This document shows, one piece after another, positions 48,825-56,946 of a stretch of DNA of 64,000 nt (its first letter is position 1; every line of letters starts with the position of its first letter). The position numbers and the translations under genes were made by a program. The notes beneath the pieces were generated by a model that saw nothing but the letters and a program-made list of their open reading frames with translations, was not told the origin of the DNA and did not search any database. The DNA lies in contig JACQPN010000019.1 of NCBI GenBank assembly GCA_016207515.1, forward strand, positions 1 through 64,000. The letters run 5' to 3'. The stretch is from Euryarchaeota archaeon (GTDB lineage Archaea; Thermoplasmatota; SW-10-69-26; JACQPN01).

Positions 48825-49313
48825 TCAAACGCGGCGGCGCAGCGCGACGAGCGCGATGCCCGCGGCGCCAAGAATCGCGAACGCCTCGAACCCTGGCGAT
48901 TTCTTGTCCGTGGCTGTGTTCCCGCCAGTGGCCTTCACGGTCATCTTGCCCGTCATCGTGGAGGGGTGGAGATTGCAAAGGAACCCGAAGGTCCCGGCCT
49001 TCGACGCGCTGAACGCCACGCTTTCGGATTGGCCGCCGTTGAGGTTCTTCGTGTGATAGGCGTTGTATGGCGCCTCGACGAACCACAGGTTGTGCGGCAA
49101 GTCCTTATCGTCGTTGGTCACGTTGATTACCACATCGGCGCCCTGGTCGACGGTGAATTCGTTCGGTTTTCCGCTGTTCGGCGTCACGATGATCGTGCTA
49201 ATGTCCTTGAAGCTCATGGCGAACGTACTATCGGCGCTGACGAGTCCGGCGGCGGAGATCACAAGGAAGCCCGCGAGGGTAATCACGAGGATGGCGTTTT
49301 TTTGTTTTGACAT
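48825..49313 (-). CDS. plastocyanin-like blue copper protein with PGF-CTERM anchor
   Basis: A 162-residue cupredoxin. Signal peptide MSKQKNAILVITLAGFLVISAAGLVSA. Type 1 copper ligands are all visible: His in LPHNLW, then Cys-His-Met in FLCNLHPSTMTGKM. The end SPGFEAFAILGAAGIALVALRRRV is a classic PGF-CTERM signal for archaeosortase A. It is an extracytoplasmic electron carrier, possibly linked to the respiratory chain. A TATA-like AATATATTATAAG lies about 27 bases upstream of ATG 49313, near-leaderless. Confidence 0.9.
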   Translation of the reverse strand: MSKQKNAILVITLAGFLVISAAGLVSADSTFAMSFKDISTIIVTPNSGKPNEFTVDQGADVVINVTNDDKDLPHNLWFVEAPYNAYHTKNLNGGQSESVAFSASKAGTFGFLCNLHPSTMTGKMTVKATGGNTATDKKSPGFEAFAILGAAGIALVALRRRV

Positions 49314-49394
49314 GCCTACCGCTCGACGATTAGGAATATATTATAAGAAGATTTTGGCGGGGCAGTACGGTACCGCCCCGCAATTGATCCTTTC

Positions 49395-51857
49395 CTACGC
49401 GCTCGGCGCGTCCACTTCGTTGACGACGAAGCCGTTCAATTGGACGGAGGCGTCGGACGTGAGACGCACGACCAGCGTGTCACCAGGCACGTAGGTCGAC
49501 CAGAAGTCGAGGCCACCCTCAAGGCTGTAGGTGCCGAACACGGTTCCCGCAGCGTCCTCCACACTCGCGAAGTCGAAGCTCGTTTCGACGTCGAAGTCCT
49601 CAAAGTGGGCGCTCACGGCGGAGGCCCCGGGGACGGTCCTCGTCCAGACGACGTTCGCATCGGCCGGGTACGGGTGTGGCGTCTCGATGGGCGTTATGGC
49701 CACCACGTTGAGTTCGGGGCCGGGACCTTCCACCGGAACGGACGTCCCCTGCCAATAGGCCTCGCGCACCGCGTGGTTCGCCTCCATGTATGGCTTGGCG
49801 AGCCCTTTCACGGCCGGCGGCGCTGGTATCGAGTAGTCGCCGCTTTGAACGACGGCCACGATGTCGTCGGTGGACCGTGCGTCGATGTGGCCCCAGCCGA
49901 TTTCAGCCCAGGGTGCCACAGGCACCACGCCGACGTCGCCGTTCCAATGGAGACCGGCCAAGTAGACCGTGCCCGTCTCAAGCCAATCGTTGTAGTAGGC
50001 GCTCTTGTTCAATGCAGCGCGCATCTCGACGTTACCGACTCCCATGGACGGGACGAAGTCCCCGCCGCTGATGCCACCCGTGTAACCGCTCGCCGCGCGT
50101 AACGCATAAATCGCGCCTGCCGTGGTGCCGGCCGCCGTCGGGCAAGAGAAACTCGTGCCTCCGGTCTCGACGGTCGCATTGTGCGACGTGCGGTCCGCCG
50201 CCGTCACAGTGTAGTTGCTTGCGATGTCCGGATAGACGGTGGACGCCATTATCTCGCGACCCTGCCCACCTTCCTGCGTCCCCGTGACGGAGATCACCCA
50301 TGGGACGCCGTCGAGGGAATCGGTGGGAAGCGGCGAAGGGTCGTTTCCCGCGCTCACGAAGATTATCTTCCCCGCGTCGTAGGCCTTCTTCGTGGCCTCC
50401 GGGACCTCGGGTCCTCCAAGCGGGACGTTTCCGGCCGCGCCCACGGAGATACTGATCACGTCGATCCACGGCTGCTCGGCCGCCCACTCGACCCCTTCGG
50501 CGAGTGTGAGGAGGTCAACGGCGGTCCCGTCCGTCTCAGGTTGCACTTGGACTATTATCGCACCCGGGAACGCGTCGAGGACGGTCGACGTCGTCGCCGT
50601 GCCGTGACCCTGCGGGTCCCGTATCTTCACCGTCTCGGGCCGCGCATCCATTGAGATCGCGAGGACGTTGGTGCCCGCGAAGTAGACGAGTTCGTGGGAC
50701 GGGATGCCCGCCCAGTTGCCGGCGTCCGAGGCGACAGCGCTGCCGAAGTCGTTTGTGAAGTTGAGGTTAACGACGCGCGGCGCAGCGGAATCGGAGGCGT
50801 TCAAGAAGTCGCCAAGCGGCAGGTTGACGCCAGCGCGCCTGTACGTCTCGTGGTACGGGTTTACGCCCGTGTCGACGACCGCGACGACCACGCGCGGGCC
50901 GTAGGGATCGGTCTCTTCGGCCGTGACCGTGAGAAGCGCCGAGTCGCTGAGCGACGCCGTGTCCGTCGCGCCTATCTCAGCGTTGTAGACGCCTGGCAGC
51001 GTGTAAGTGTGTGAGACAACGGTCGTGCCCGCACTGAGGCTCGTCGATGCCCCGTCGCCGAATTCGAGGGTCGCCGTCGAGATGGCGTTGTCCCCCGCGG
51101 TCACCGTCGCAGTGTAGGTGATGCTCGAACCCTCGTCGATGTTCCTGTCATCCGCCGTGAGCGAGACAGTAGGGCCGGCCGATCCCCCGCCCGCGACAAT
51201 CGCGATGTCGTCAAGGGCGTAACCCTCCGCCGGGAGGATTGTTACGAAATCAGAAACGAAATGGAACCTGACCTTTGCCGAGGCAGAGCCGGAGGCCGGC
51301 CCGAGGGGCACGGTATACTGCGCCCAGTCGCCCTTGTCGCCAGTGAATTCCGCGACCTGCGTCCAAGAGGCGCCGTCATTGCCACTGGCAAGGACGTACA
51401 TGAAGTCGAAATCGAGTTCGACCGCCCCGCGGAGCCAGAACGTGAGCTGAACGTCCGGCGTCGCGCCGAGATCAAGCGACGGGCTGTCGAGCTTTGTATC
51501 TTCGCAATCACCGTAGAAGGCGAACAGTTCTCGATCGAAAATCCACCCGAGGGGAGACCCGTCGCGTGCCCCGAATTCTGACAGGTGCCATCCAGGCGCT
51601 GCGGGGGCCGCCGGGTCCCACGTGGCGCCATTGAGGTTAAGCCCAGCTTGACCCGTGAATAGCCCCGTGCCACAAGGCGAAGCCCCGACGAACCGTGTCG
51701 CAGCCCATCCTTGGACACCATCGTCAAAGTTCCAACCTGTGGGACCTGTCGCCGCAGCAATCGGGCCAGCAAGAGCCGCGAAAGGCGCGGCAAAGACCAG
51801 CATGGCAAGTAATAGGGACTTAAGCAAGCGTGATTGAGCGGTCGTTCTGTTGGACAT
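49395..51857 (-). CDS. secreted S8 (subtilisin-like) protease with lectin-like and PKD-like domains
   Basis: An 820-residue protein. Signal peptide LLKSLLLAMLVFAAPFAALA. A MAM/jelly-roll-like domain (FDDGVQGWAATRF, about 40-225) and a PKD-like domain (DEGSSITYTATVTAGDNAISTATLEFGDG) precede the S8 peptidase. Catalytic triad: VAVVDTGVNPYH (Asp), DPQGHGTATTS (His) and GGTSFSCPTAAGT (Ser). A C-terminal beta-rich domain follows (SAHFEDFDVETSFDFASVED). There is no obvious propeptide and no PGF-CTERM end. It probably degrades external protein, feeding peptide uptake. Confidence 0.9.
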   Translation of the reverse strand: MSNRTTAQSRLLKSLLLAMLVFAAPFAALAGPIAAATGPTGWNFDDGVQGWAATRFVGASPCGTGLFTGQAGLNLNGATWDPAAPAAPGWHLSEFGARDGSPLGWIFDRELFAFYGDCEDTKLDSPSLDLGATPDVQLTFWLRGAVELDFDFMYVLASGNDGASWTQVAEFTGDKGDWAQYTVPLGPASGSASAKVRFHFVSDFVTILPAEGYALDDIAIVAGGGSAGPTVSLTADDRNIDEGSSITYTATVTAGDNAISTATLEFGDGASTSLSAGTTVVSHTYTLPGVYNAEIGATDTASLSDSALLTVTAEETDPYGPRVVVAVVDTGVNPYHETYRRAGVNLPLGDFLNASDSAAPRVVNLNFTNDFGSAVASDAGNWAGIPSHELVYFAGTNVLAISMDARPETVKIRDPQGHGTATTSTVLDAFPGAIIVQVQPETDGTAVDLLTLAEGVEWAAEQPWIDVISISVGAAGNVPLGGPEVPEATKKAYDAGKIIFVSAGNDPSPLPTDSLDGVPWVISVTGTQEGGQGREIMASTVYPDIASNYTVTAADRTSHNATVETGGTSFSCPTAAGTTAGAIYALRAASGYTGGISGGDFVPSMGVGNVEMRAALNKSAYYNDWLETGTVYLAGLHWNGDVGVVPVAPWAEIGWGHIDARSTDDIVAVVQSGDYSIPAPPAVKGLAKPYMEANHAVREAYWQGTSVPVEGPGPELNVVAITPIETPHPYPADANVVWTRTVPGASAVSAHFEDFDVETSFDFASVEDAAGTVFGTYSLEGGLDFWSTYVPGDTLVVRLTSDASVQLNGFVVNEVDAPSA

Positions 51858-52006
51858 TATGTGTGTCTCCCTTACGGCGAGCCTCGGACGCCGTTGGTTC
51901 TGAGACCGCTTGTGGGTTCATAAGTTTTCTGGGAACTATGACTACGCTTTCACTAGCGAAGGCGGCCGTTCACCGTCCGGAAACGGTCTCTTGTTACCCC
52001 TTGCGG

Positions 52007-53749
52007 TTACATCGTGTCAGGCGCGCGCACACCCAAAAGATCGAGCCCGTTACGCAGCACCGTCTTCGTCGACTCTGCGAGGAACAGGCGATTCTCGCGG
52101 ACATCTGGCTCGGCGAGGAGGACGGGGCAATCCCTGTAGAACACGTTGAAATCGCGCGACAACTGGAGCACGTACATCGCGATCTGGTGGACGCGTAGCG
52201 TCGCGGCGCAATCCGCGACCACCTGCGGGAACCGCGCCAAAGTCGTGAGGAGCCTCACTTCAGCGGCCTCCAACGGCACTGAATCGTGGGCGCGCGGTGC
52301 CGTCTTCTCCTCCGCGGCCTTCCTGAGGATGCTCGCGCAGCGGGCGTGGCTGTACTGGACGAACGGCGCGGAGGCACCTTCGAAGTCCAACGCCTCCTCC
52401 CAACGGAAGGTTATGGCCTTCTCCGCTTGGACGGCCGCGATGTTGAATCTCAAGGCGCCGATCCCGACCACTTCCGCGATCTCGTCCATCTTCTCCGGCG
52501 GCAAGTCGCCCGTCCTGCGCTTCTTCACCTCTTCGAGCGCGAGTTCATGGGCCTCGTCCATGAGGTCGTCAAGATACACGACGCGTCCACGCCTCGTGCT
52601 CATCTTCCCCTCTGGAAGGCTCACGAAACTGTAGAAGACGACCTCCGGTTCGCGCGCTTCGCCAAGGAGGTGAAGGCCCACATTCAATTGTTGGACCGTG
52701 AGCTTGTGGTCCTCGCCTAAGACGTCGACCACGCGGCCGCCCGGTCCAGCGCGCTTGAACTTGTCCGCGTGGTAGGCAAGGTCGCGCGTCGTGTAAAGCG
52801 TCGTCCCATCCTTTCGGACGAACACCCATTTCGTGTTCTTGCCTTGGATCCCGTAGGGCGCCATCTCGATGTGGAATGCGCCGCCCTCTTCGACGGTCTT
52901 GCCGGTCGCCTTCAGGCTTGCGACCACTTCGTTCACGGCGCCTCCAAGCACGTGTTGGCTCTCCCAGGCGAATTGCTGCTCCATCACGTTGAGGCGAGAA
53001 AGGCTCTCGCGCATTCCACCCAAGACCGCGTCGATGCTGGAACGGATGTCCTTGGCGACATCCTTGTCGCCGTTTTCGAACCGTCGTAGCATCTCGTTCA
53101 CGGCACGCTCGACTTCCGGGTCTTTTTCTGCGAGCTCGTGGGCCTTCTGATAGTATGAGACGAGCGCGTGGTCGCCCTTTGCCCTCGTTGAAGGCGCGAC
53201 GTCGCCGGCTTTGAGATTCATCCGGCCCCAGGTGAGCAAGACCACTTGTTTTCCCATGTCGTTGACATAGTACTCGGTGACGACCTCGAGCCCCGCCGCT
53301 TTCAACACGCGCGCGATGGAATCCCCGACGATCGGGTTACGGGCCCGCCCGACGTGGAACGGCCCGTTCGGATTGGCGCTCGTGTGCTCGACGATGACCT
53401 TGACGTTCTTCGCCGGATGCTCGCCAAAACGCTCGCCCATGGCCTGAAGCGCCCCGAGGGCTGCCTTGGCGAGGTATTCGGTGCGGAGGGTGACGTTCAC
53501 GTAAGGCCCGTCGGCGGCGGCCGTGGCGTCATCCATCTTGAAGCGGGCGGCGACCTCTCCAGCGATGTGCGGCGGGGCGCGGCGCGCTTTCTTGGCGATC
53601 GGGAAGCACGGAAGCGCAAAGTCGCCTTTTCCCTCGGGTGCTGTGTCGAGTCGGGGCGGCACGTCGTGGTCGAACCCGGCATCGTTCAAGGCCGCTTGGA
53701 GAGCGTTTCGGACCCGGTCGTGGAAATCGCCCAGCGGATCGTGGCTCAC
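52007..53749 (-). CDS. argS: arginyl-tRNA synthetase
   Basis: A 580-residue class I synthetase. An N-terminal Arg-N domain (DPLGDFHDRVRNALQAALND) is followed by VEHTSANPNGPFHVGRARN (HIGH-type motif), YYVNDMGKQV, and VFVRKDGTTLYTTRDLAYHADKF; the KMSKS-type site is KMSTRRG (in EGKMSTRRGRVV). The helical anticodon domain ends RNGLDLLGVRAPDTM. GTG 53749 is chosen: it lies 26 bases from the CTTATATCC TATA box, and the upstream 59 residues are antisense-like to aRF1's flank. Confidence 0.94.
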   Translation of the reverse strand: MSHDPLGDFHDRVRNALQAALNDAGFDHDVPPRLDTAPEGKGDFALPCFPIAKKARRAPPHIAGEVAARFKMDDATAAADGPYVNVTLRTEYLAKAALGALQAMGERFGEHPAKNVKVIVEHTSANPNGPFHVGRARNPIVGDSIARVLKAAGLEVVTEYYVNDMGKQVVLLTWGRMNLKAGDVAPSTRAKGDHALVSYYQKAHELAEKDPEVERAVNEMLRRFENGDKDVAKDIRSSIDAVLGGMRESLSRLNVMEQQFAWESQHVLGGAVNEVVASLKATGKTVEEGGAFHIEMAPYGIQGKNTKWVFVRKDGTTLYTTRDLAYHADKFKRAGPGGRVVDVLGEDHKLTVQQLNVGLHLLGEAREPEVVFYSFVSLPEGKMSTRRGRVVYLDDLMDEAHELALEEVKKRRTGDLPPEKMDEIAEVVGIGALRFNIAAVQAEKAITFRWEEALDFEGASAPFVQYSHARCASILRKAAEEKTAPRAHDSVPLEAAEVRLLTTLARFPQVVADCAATLRVHQIAMYVLQLSRDFNVFYRDCPVLLAEPDVRENRLFLAESTKTVLRNGLDLLGVRAPDTM

Positions 53750-53771
53750 GGGCTCACGAAGTGGGGAACGG

Positions 53772-53780
53772 ATATAAGAA
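53772..53780 (-). promoter_or_regulatory. TATA box of argS
   Basis: CTTATATCC on the minus strand, centred 26-27 bases before GTG 53749. Confidence 0.6.
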
Positions 53781-53879
53781 TGATAAGGGCCCGTGTGACG
53801 ATCGGGTCGGAGCGTCAACGGGAGGCGACGGGCGCGCGCGGCAAGGCGGATGGTGCGCCTCATCGTCGAGGCGGAGGCC

Positions 53880-55139
53880 TTACTGACCGCGTCCCACGTG
53901 GAACCGTAGGATCGCGCCCATCCCACCGAAGGCGTTCGTGAACGTCTCGCCTTCGGACGTGTCCCCCGCGATTATCTCCACGCGAGTGCCCCGCGTCGAG
54001 GCGAGGTCGGACATCTCCTCGACGATGTCCACCTGACCGCCGATCGTGCGTTGCGACGTGCCGCATTTTTCGCAAGGGCCAAGACTGTTCTCGAAGGTGT
54101 CCACATCACCGACCGTGTGCTCGGTCTTGTCGCCGCAGTTGCCGCATTCGACGCGGACCCGGTGCTTACGGAGGCGCTCGGAGAGGATGAGCACATCCAC
54201 CGCGCCAATCTCGATCATGCGCCGGATCTCGGCCTCGCCGTAGGCCGCGAGCCCGTGCTCCCTCACGATCTCGCGCATGAACCTGCCCAAGAGGTCCTTC
54301 TCGCGGGTGAGTCCCACTTGTTTCAGGGTCTCATGCGCCGCTTCGACGAGTTCCCGTAGTCCATGCTCGTCCGTGTAGCCGGTGTCGAACGTCTCCATTA
54401 TCTTCTTCTGGATCTCGTGATGGAAGAACCCGCCGTCGACAACGTAGTTCTTGGTCGCTCCGGGACCGCCAACGAGGACGCCTTTCAACTCCTTTTCGGC
54501 GAGGAATATCGTGGACGCCTGCTCTCCGCACTTCTTGAAGAAATTGTCGGCCGCCTCCTCGATGAGGCGTTCGAGACGGCGCTGCGACTGGCCCCCCATC
54601 GTGTGCTTCCTTGGGACGTTCGATTCGAAGTTCTTCACGAGCTCGATGCGCTCGCCGCGCAAGAATCCGATCGTGCACTCGCCTCGATCTACGAGGAGGA
54701 GCCCATATGTCTCGGTATGGGAGAGCATGGAGAGGAGCGGTTCGAGGAAGAATTCGCTGTCGCAACGGTACATGAACGAAGGGAGCGGCTGCGGGGGGAT
54801 GACGACAAGCTGGACCATGCGCGTCTGGTCGTTTCCAACGGCCTTGGCGCCGGTGAATATCACCATCCCGTTCTCCGGCGGGGCTTTGAACTGTTTGAGG
54901 CGAGAAAGTATGGATTCGATGGCGCCTGTCACGTTCTTTCTCGTACGCGTCGACTTGATGTTGCTCGATTGGCTGTATTCATTCCTAAGGTAGCCCGAAA
55001 CGTCGCTGATGAGCTTACCCGGCGGTATGTAGACGCTCACCATCTCAGTGCCGCGCCCCTTGATCTTCTGGAGCTCTTCGAGCGCCTTCTTGAACTCGTA
55101 GCGCGCCCGCTGCTTTTCCGGGTCCAACTCCTGAGCCAT
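53880..55139 (-). CDS. prf1: peptide chain release factor 1, archaeal
   Basis: A 419-residue aRF1. Domain 1 carries the stop-codon reading motif NIKS (QSSNIKSTRTRKNV) and YRCDSEFF (YxCxxxF type). Domain 2 carries the GGQ loop (HTMGGQSQRR) that triggers peptide release. Domain 3 carries zinc-like CGNCGDKTEH and CEKCG. It ends translation at all three stops in archaea. The ATG 55139 start follows a leader of a few bases after TATA-like ACTTTAAAG. It is divergent from the UMP kinase gene with close-set promoters. Confidence 0.96.
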   Translation of the reverse strand: MAQELDPEKQRARYEFKKALEELQKIKGRGTEMVSVYIPPGKLISDVSGYLRNEYSQSSNIKSTRTRKNVTGAIESILSRLKQFKAPPENGMVIFTGAKAVGNDQTRMVQLVVIPPQPLPSFMYRCDSEFFLEPLLSMLSHTETYGLLLVDRGECTIGFLRGERIELVKNFESNVPRKHTMGGQSQRRLERLIEEAADNFFKKCGEQASTIFLAEKELKGVLVGGPGATKNYVVDGGFFHHEIQKKIMETFDTGYTDEHGLRELVEAAHETLKQVGLTREKDLLGRFMREIVREHGLAAYGEAEIRRMIEIGAVDVLILSERLRKHRVRVECGNCGDKTEHTVGDVDTFENSLGPCEKCGTSQRTIGGQVDIVEEMSDLASTRGTRVEIIAGDTSEGETFTNAFGGMGAILRFHVGRGQ

Positions 55140-55167
55140 GTTTGGCCGCGTCTATGAGGGAAGCCGT

Positions 55168-55189
55168 CTTTAAAGTATCTTTATTAAAG
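55168..55189. promoter_or_regulatory. back-to-back TATA boxes of prf1 and UMP kinase
   Basis: CTTTAAAG (about 55168-55175) faces prf1 and TTATTAAAG (55181-55189) faces the UMP kinase, whose ATG 55210 is 25 bases on. Only about 70 bases separate the two start codons, so the two genes may be controlled together. Confidence 0.55.
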
Positions 55190-55209
55190 GGGCGCCCATT
55201 GCGAGTCCG

Positions 55210-55908
55210 ATGAGCGGCGTCAGGGTCGCGGTCTCCATCGGCGGTTCCGTCTTCATCGATGAGAACGGCCCTTCGCCCACTTACGCGAGGCAGGTCGGAA
55301 AAGTCATCTCCGACGCTTCAAAGACGGCGAAATTGGTGATCGTCGTCGGGGGCGGAAGCACGGCGCGCAGGTACATAGCCGCAGCCCGGGACCTCGGCTC
55401 CGAAGAGGCGACGCTTGACGACCTGGGCATCGACGTGACCCGCATCAACGCACGTATCCTCATCGCGGCCATTCCACAAGCATATCAGCGGCCAGCGCAC
55501 ACGTTCGACGAGGCGCTGACGGCGTTGAAGCACCAGGACGTGGTCATCATGGGCGGGACGCACGCGGGCCACACGACCGATGCGGTCGCGGCGATGGCGG
55601 CCGAGAAGATCCGGGCGGATCGACTCGTGATCGCAACTAACGTGGACGCGGTCTACGATTCGGACCCGAAGACGAACCCGGCGGCGAAGAAACTCACGAA
55701 GCTCACCGCCGACGAACTGGTCCGCATCACATTCACCATGAGCGCCTCGGCGGGAAGCGCTGGCGTGGTAGACCCCCTGGCCGCGCGCCTCATCGCAAGA
55801 AGCCGCATCCCGACCGGAATCGTGAACGGAAAGGATCTCGAAGCGCTCTCGAAGGCGATCCTCGGCAAGGACTTCCCGGGCTCACTGGTCGAACCCGCGA
55901 AACGGTGA
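55210..55908 (+). CDS. pyrH: uridylate kinase, archaeal type
   Basis: A 232-residue amino-acid kinase-fold UMP kinase. Motifs: VAVSIGGSVF near the N-terminus, IVVGGGSTARRYI, and VVIMGGTHAGHTTDAVAAMAAEKIRADRLVIATNVDAVYDSDP (nucleotide and UMP contact loops). It phosphorylates UMP to UDP, next in line after the de novo pathway that includes pyrB and pyrI in this window. Leaderless ATG, 25 bases from a TATA box. Confidence 0.94.
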   Translation: MSGVRVAVSIGGSVFIDENGPSPTYARQVGKVISDASKTAKLVIVVGGGSTARRYIAAARDLGSEEATLDDLGIDVTRINARILIAAIPQAYQRPAHTFDEALTALKHQDVVIMGGTHAGHTTDAVAAMAAEKIRADRLVIATNVDAVYDSDPKTNPAAKKLTKLTADELVRITFTMSASAGSAGVVDPLAARLIARSRIPTGIVNGKDLEALSKAILGKDFPGSLVEPAKR

Positions 55909-55971
55909 CAAGCGCATGGAGACGCCCATTCGGCAGAGCCACAATCCCATTCTCGAATCGAGGCCCATCTA

Positions 55972-56175
55972 ATGACAGACACCATAGTCAACCACGGACA
56001 TTGCCTGATGTGCGGACGGGTCGTCACGTTCGGCGATAAGACCTGCTCCGACAAGTGCAAGGGCGACCAAGAGGACATGCAGAAGAAACGCAAGCAGTAC
56101 ATGCTGATGCTCTACGGGGCCATGGGGTTCGCGCTGCTACTGTTCGTCCTGCAGGCGATGGGGATCGTGAGGTAG
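55972..56175 (+). CDS. small zinc-ribbon membrane protein (DUF2116-like)
   Basis: A 67-residue protein. Four Cys (CLMCG and CSDKC) form a treble-clef/zinc-ribbon of the DUF2116 type at 11-30; a basic linker (MQKKRKQY) and one membrane segment (LMLYGAMGFALLLFVLQAMGIV) follow. Small proteins of this kind are common in archaea; the role is unknown. It follows the UMP kinase gene by 63 bases and may be co-transcribed. Confidence 0.8.
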   Translation: MTDTIVNHGHCLMCGRVVTFGDKTCSDKCKGDQEDMQKKRKQYMLMLYGAMGFALLLFVLQAMGIVR

Positions 56176-56251
56176 GGAAAACCGGCTTTCCTGTACCTTT
56201 TCATCGCACCTATTACTGGACCGTTAGCCAGAGCGCCCCCTCGGAAATGCA

Positions 56252-56279
56252 TAAATATATGTTATAATATATAACATAT
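56252..56279 (+). promoter_or_regulatory. promoter and perfect palindromic operator of second vapBC
   Basis: ATATGTTATA (56257-56266) and TATAACATAT (56270-56279) are a perfect 10-base inverted repeat with spacer ATA, ending 3 bases before the ATG at 56282. The TATA box TAAATATATG (56252-56261) overlaps its left arm, so a bound repressor would block both polymerase placement and start. Confidence 0.75.
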
Positions 56280-56281
56280 CG

Positions 56282-56515
56282 ATGGCTTCCTCGGTCACGA
56301 CCGTCGCTCTCGATGAGAACGCCCGCCAGTTGTTCGGAGAGCTTCGCGACCGTTACAAGGCGAAGAACTTCAGCGACCTGGTGAGGATCCTTTTCAGGAA
56401 GGAGAAGGACCTTCCCGAGTCGATGTTCGGAGCCTTTTCGGATCTTCCGCGCTGGACGGCCCAGGCCAAGAAGGAAACCCGCGGAAAGGAACGGACGGAC
56501 GGTTGGAAGCTCTGA
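56282..56515 (+). CDS. VapB-like antitoxin
   Basis: A 77-residue protein. The N-terminal half (TTVALDENARQLFGELRDRYKAKNFSDLVRILFRKEKDLP) looks like an archaeal VapB/RHH-type DNA-binding antitoxin; the C-terminal half is basic and Trp-containing (RWTAQAKKETRGKERTDGWKL). The leaderless ATG stands directly after the palindromic operator. The next PIN gene overlaps its end by 13 bases. Confidence 0.72.
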   Translation: MASSVTTVALDENARQLFGELRDRYKAKNFSDLVRILFRKEKDLPESMFGAFSDLPRWTAQAKKETRGKERTDGWKL

Positions 56516-56895
56516 CGTACCTCATCGACACTTGGTGCTGGGTCGAGTACCTCGGTGGGGAGGTTAGGGTTCTGAAACCGATTCTCGAGGGGCGCAAGCA
56601 CTACAGCAGTCTTCTGACCCTGGCCGAGGTCTCGGACGTCGTGAGGCGGAGCGGGCACGACGATTCCGACCGTTGCATCGATTTCATAGCGATGCACTCG
56701 ACGATCCTCGATCCCGACCCGATGATCGCGGACGCCGCGGGTCGGACGCGTGCCGCGCAGCGGAAAAGGAAACGCGACATGGGTCTCATGGACGCGCTCA
56801 TCTACGAGACCGCGCAGGCCAACGAGCTGGTTCTCCTCACCGGGGACGAGGACTTCAAGGGCCTCGACGGCGTGGAGTTCGTCGACGGCGACTGA
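56503..56895 (+). CDS. vapC: VapC-type PIN-domain toxin
   Basis: A 130-residue PIN-domain nuclease with acidic residues in YLIDTWCWVEYL (Asp), LLTLAEVSDVV (Glu), RDMGLMDALIY (Asp) and LLTGDEDF (Asp). TTG start overlapping the antitoxin gene. The low match with the first VapC of the window suggests independent origin rather than tandem duplication. Ends 51 bases before the convergent helicase gene. Confidence 0.82.
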   Translation: MEALTYLIDTWCWVEYLGGEVRVLKPILEGRKHYSSLLTLAEVSDVVRRSGHDDSDRCIDFIAMHSTILDPDPMIADAAGRTRAAQRKRKRDMGLMDALIYETAQANELVLLTGDEDFKGLDGVEFVDGD

Positions 56896-56946
56896 TTCGA
56901 ACTATCGCCTCCATGGCGTGAAGTCTCGGAAATATTTGGAAAAGCG

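Noticed and set aside
48763-49086. Longer cyclophilin reading frame
   Set aside because: It overlaps the cupredoxin gene; the lipoprotein signal begins at 48762.
53750-53926. 59-residue N-terminal extension of argS
   Set aside because: It reads through the TATA box and upstream spacer; GTG 53749 fits both promoter and fold start.
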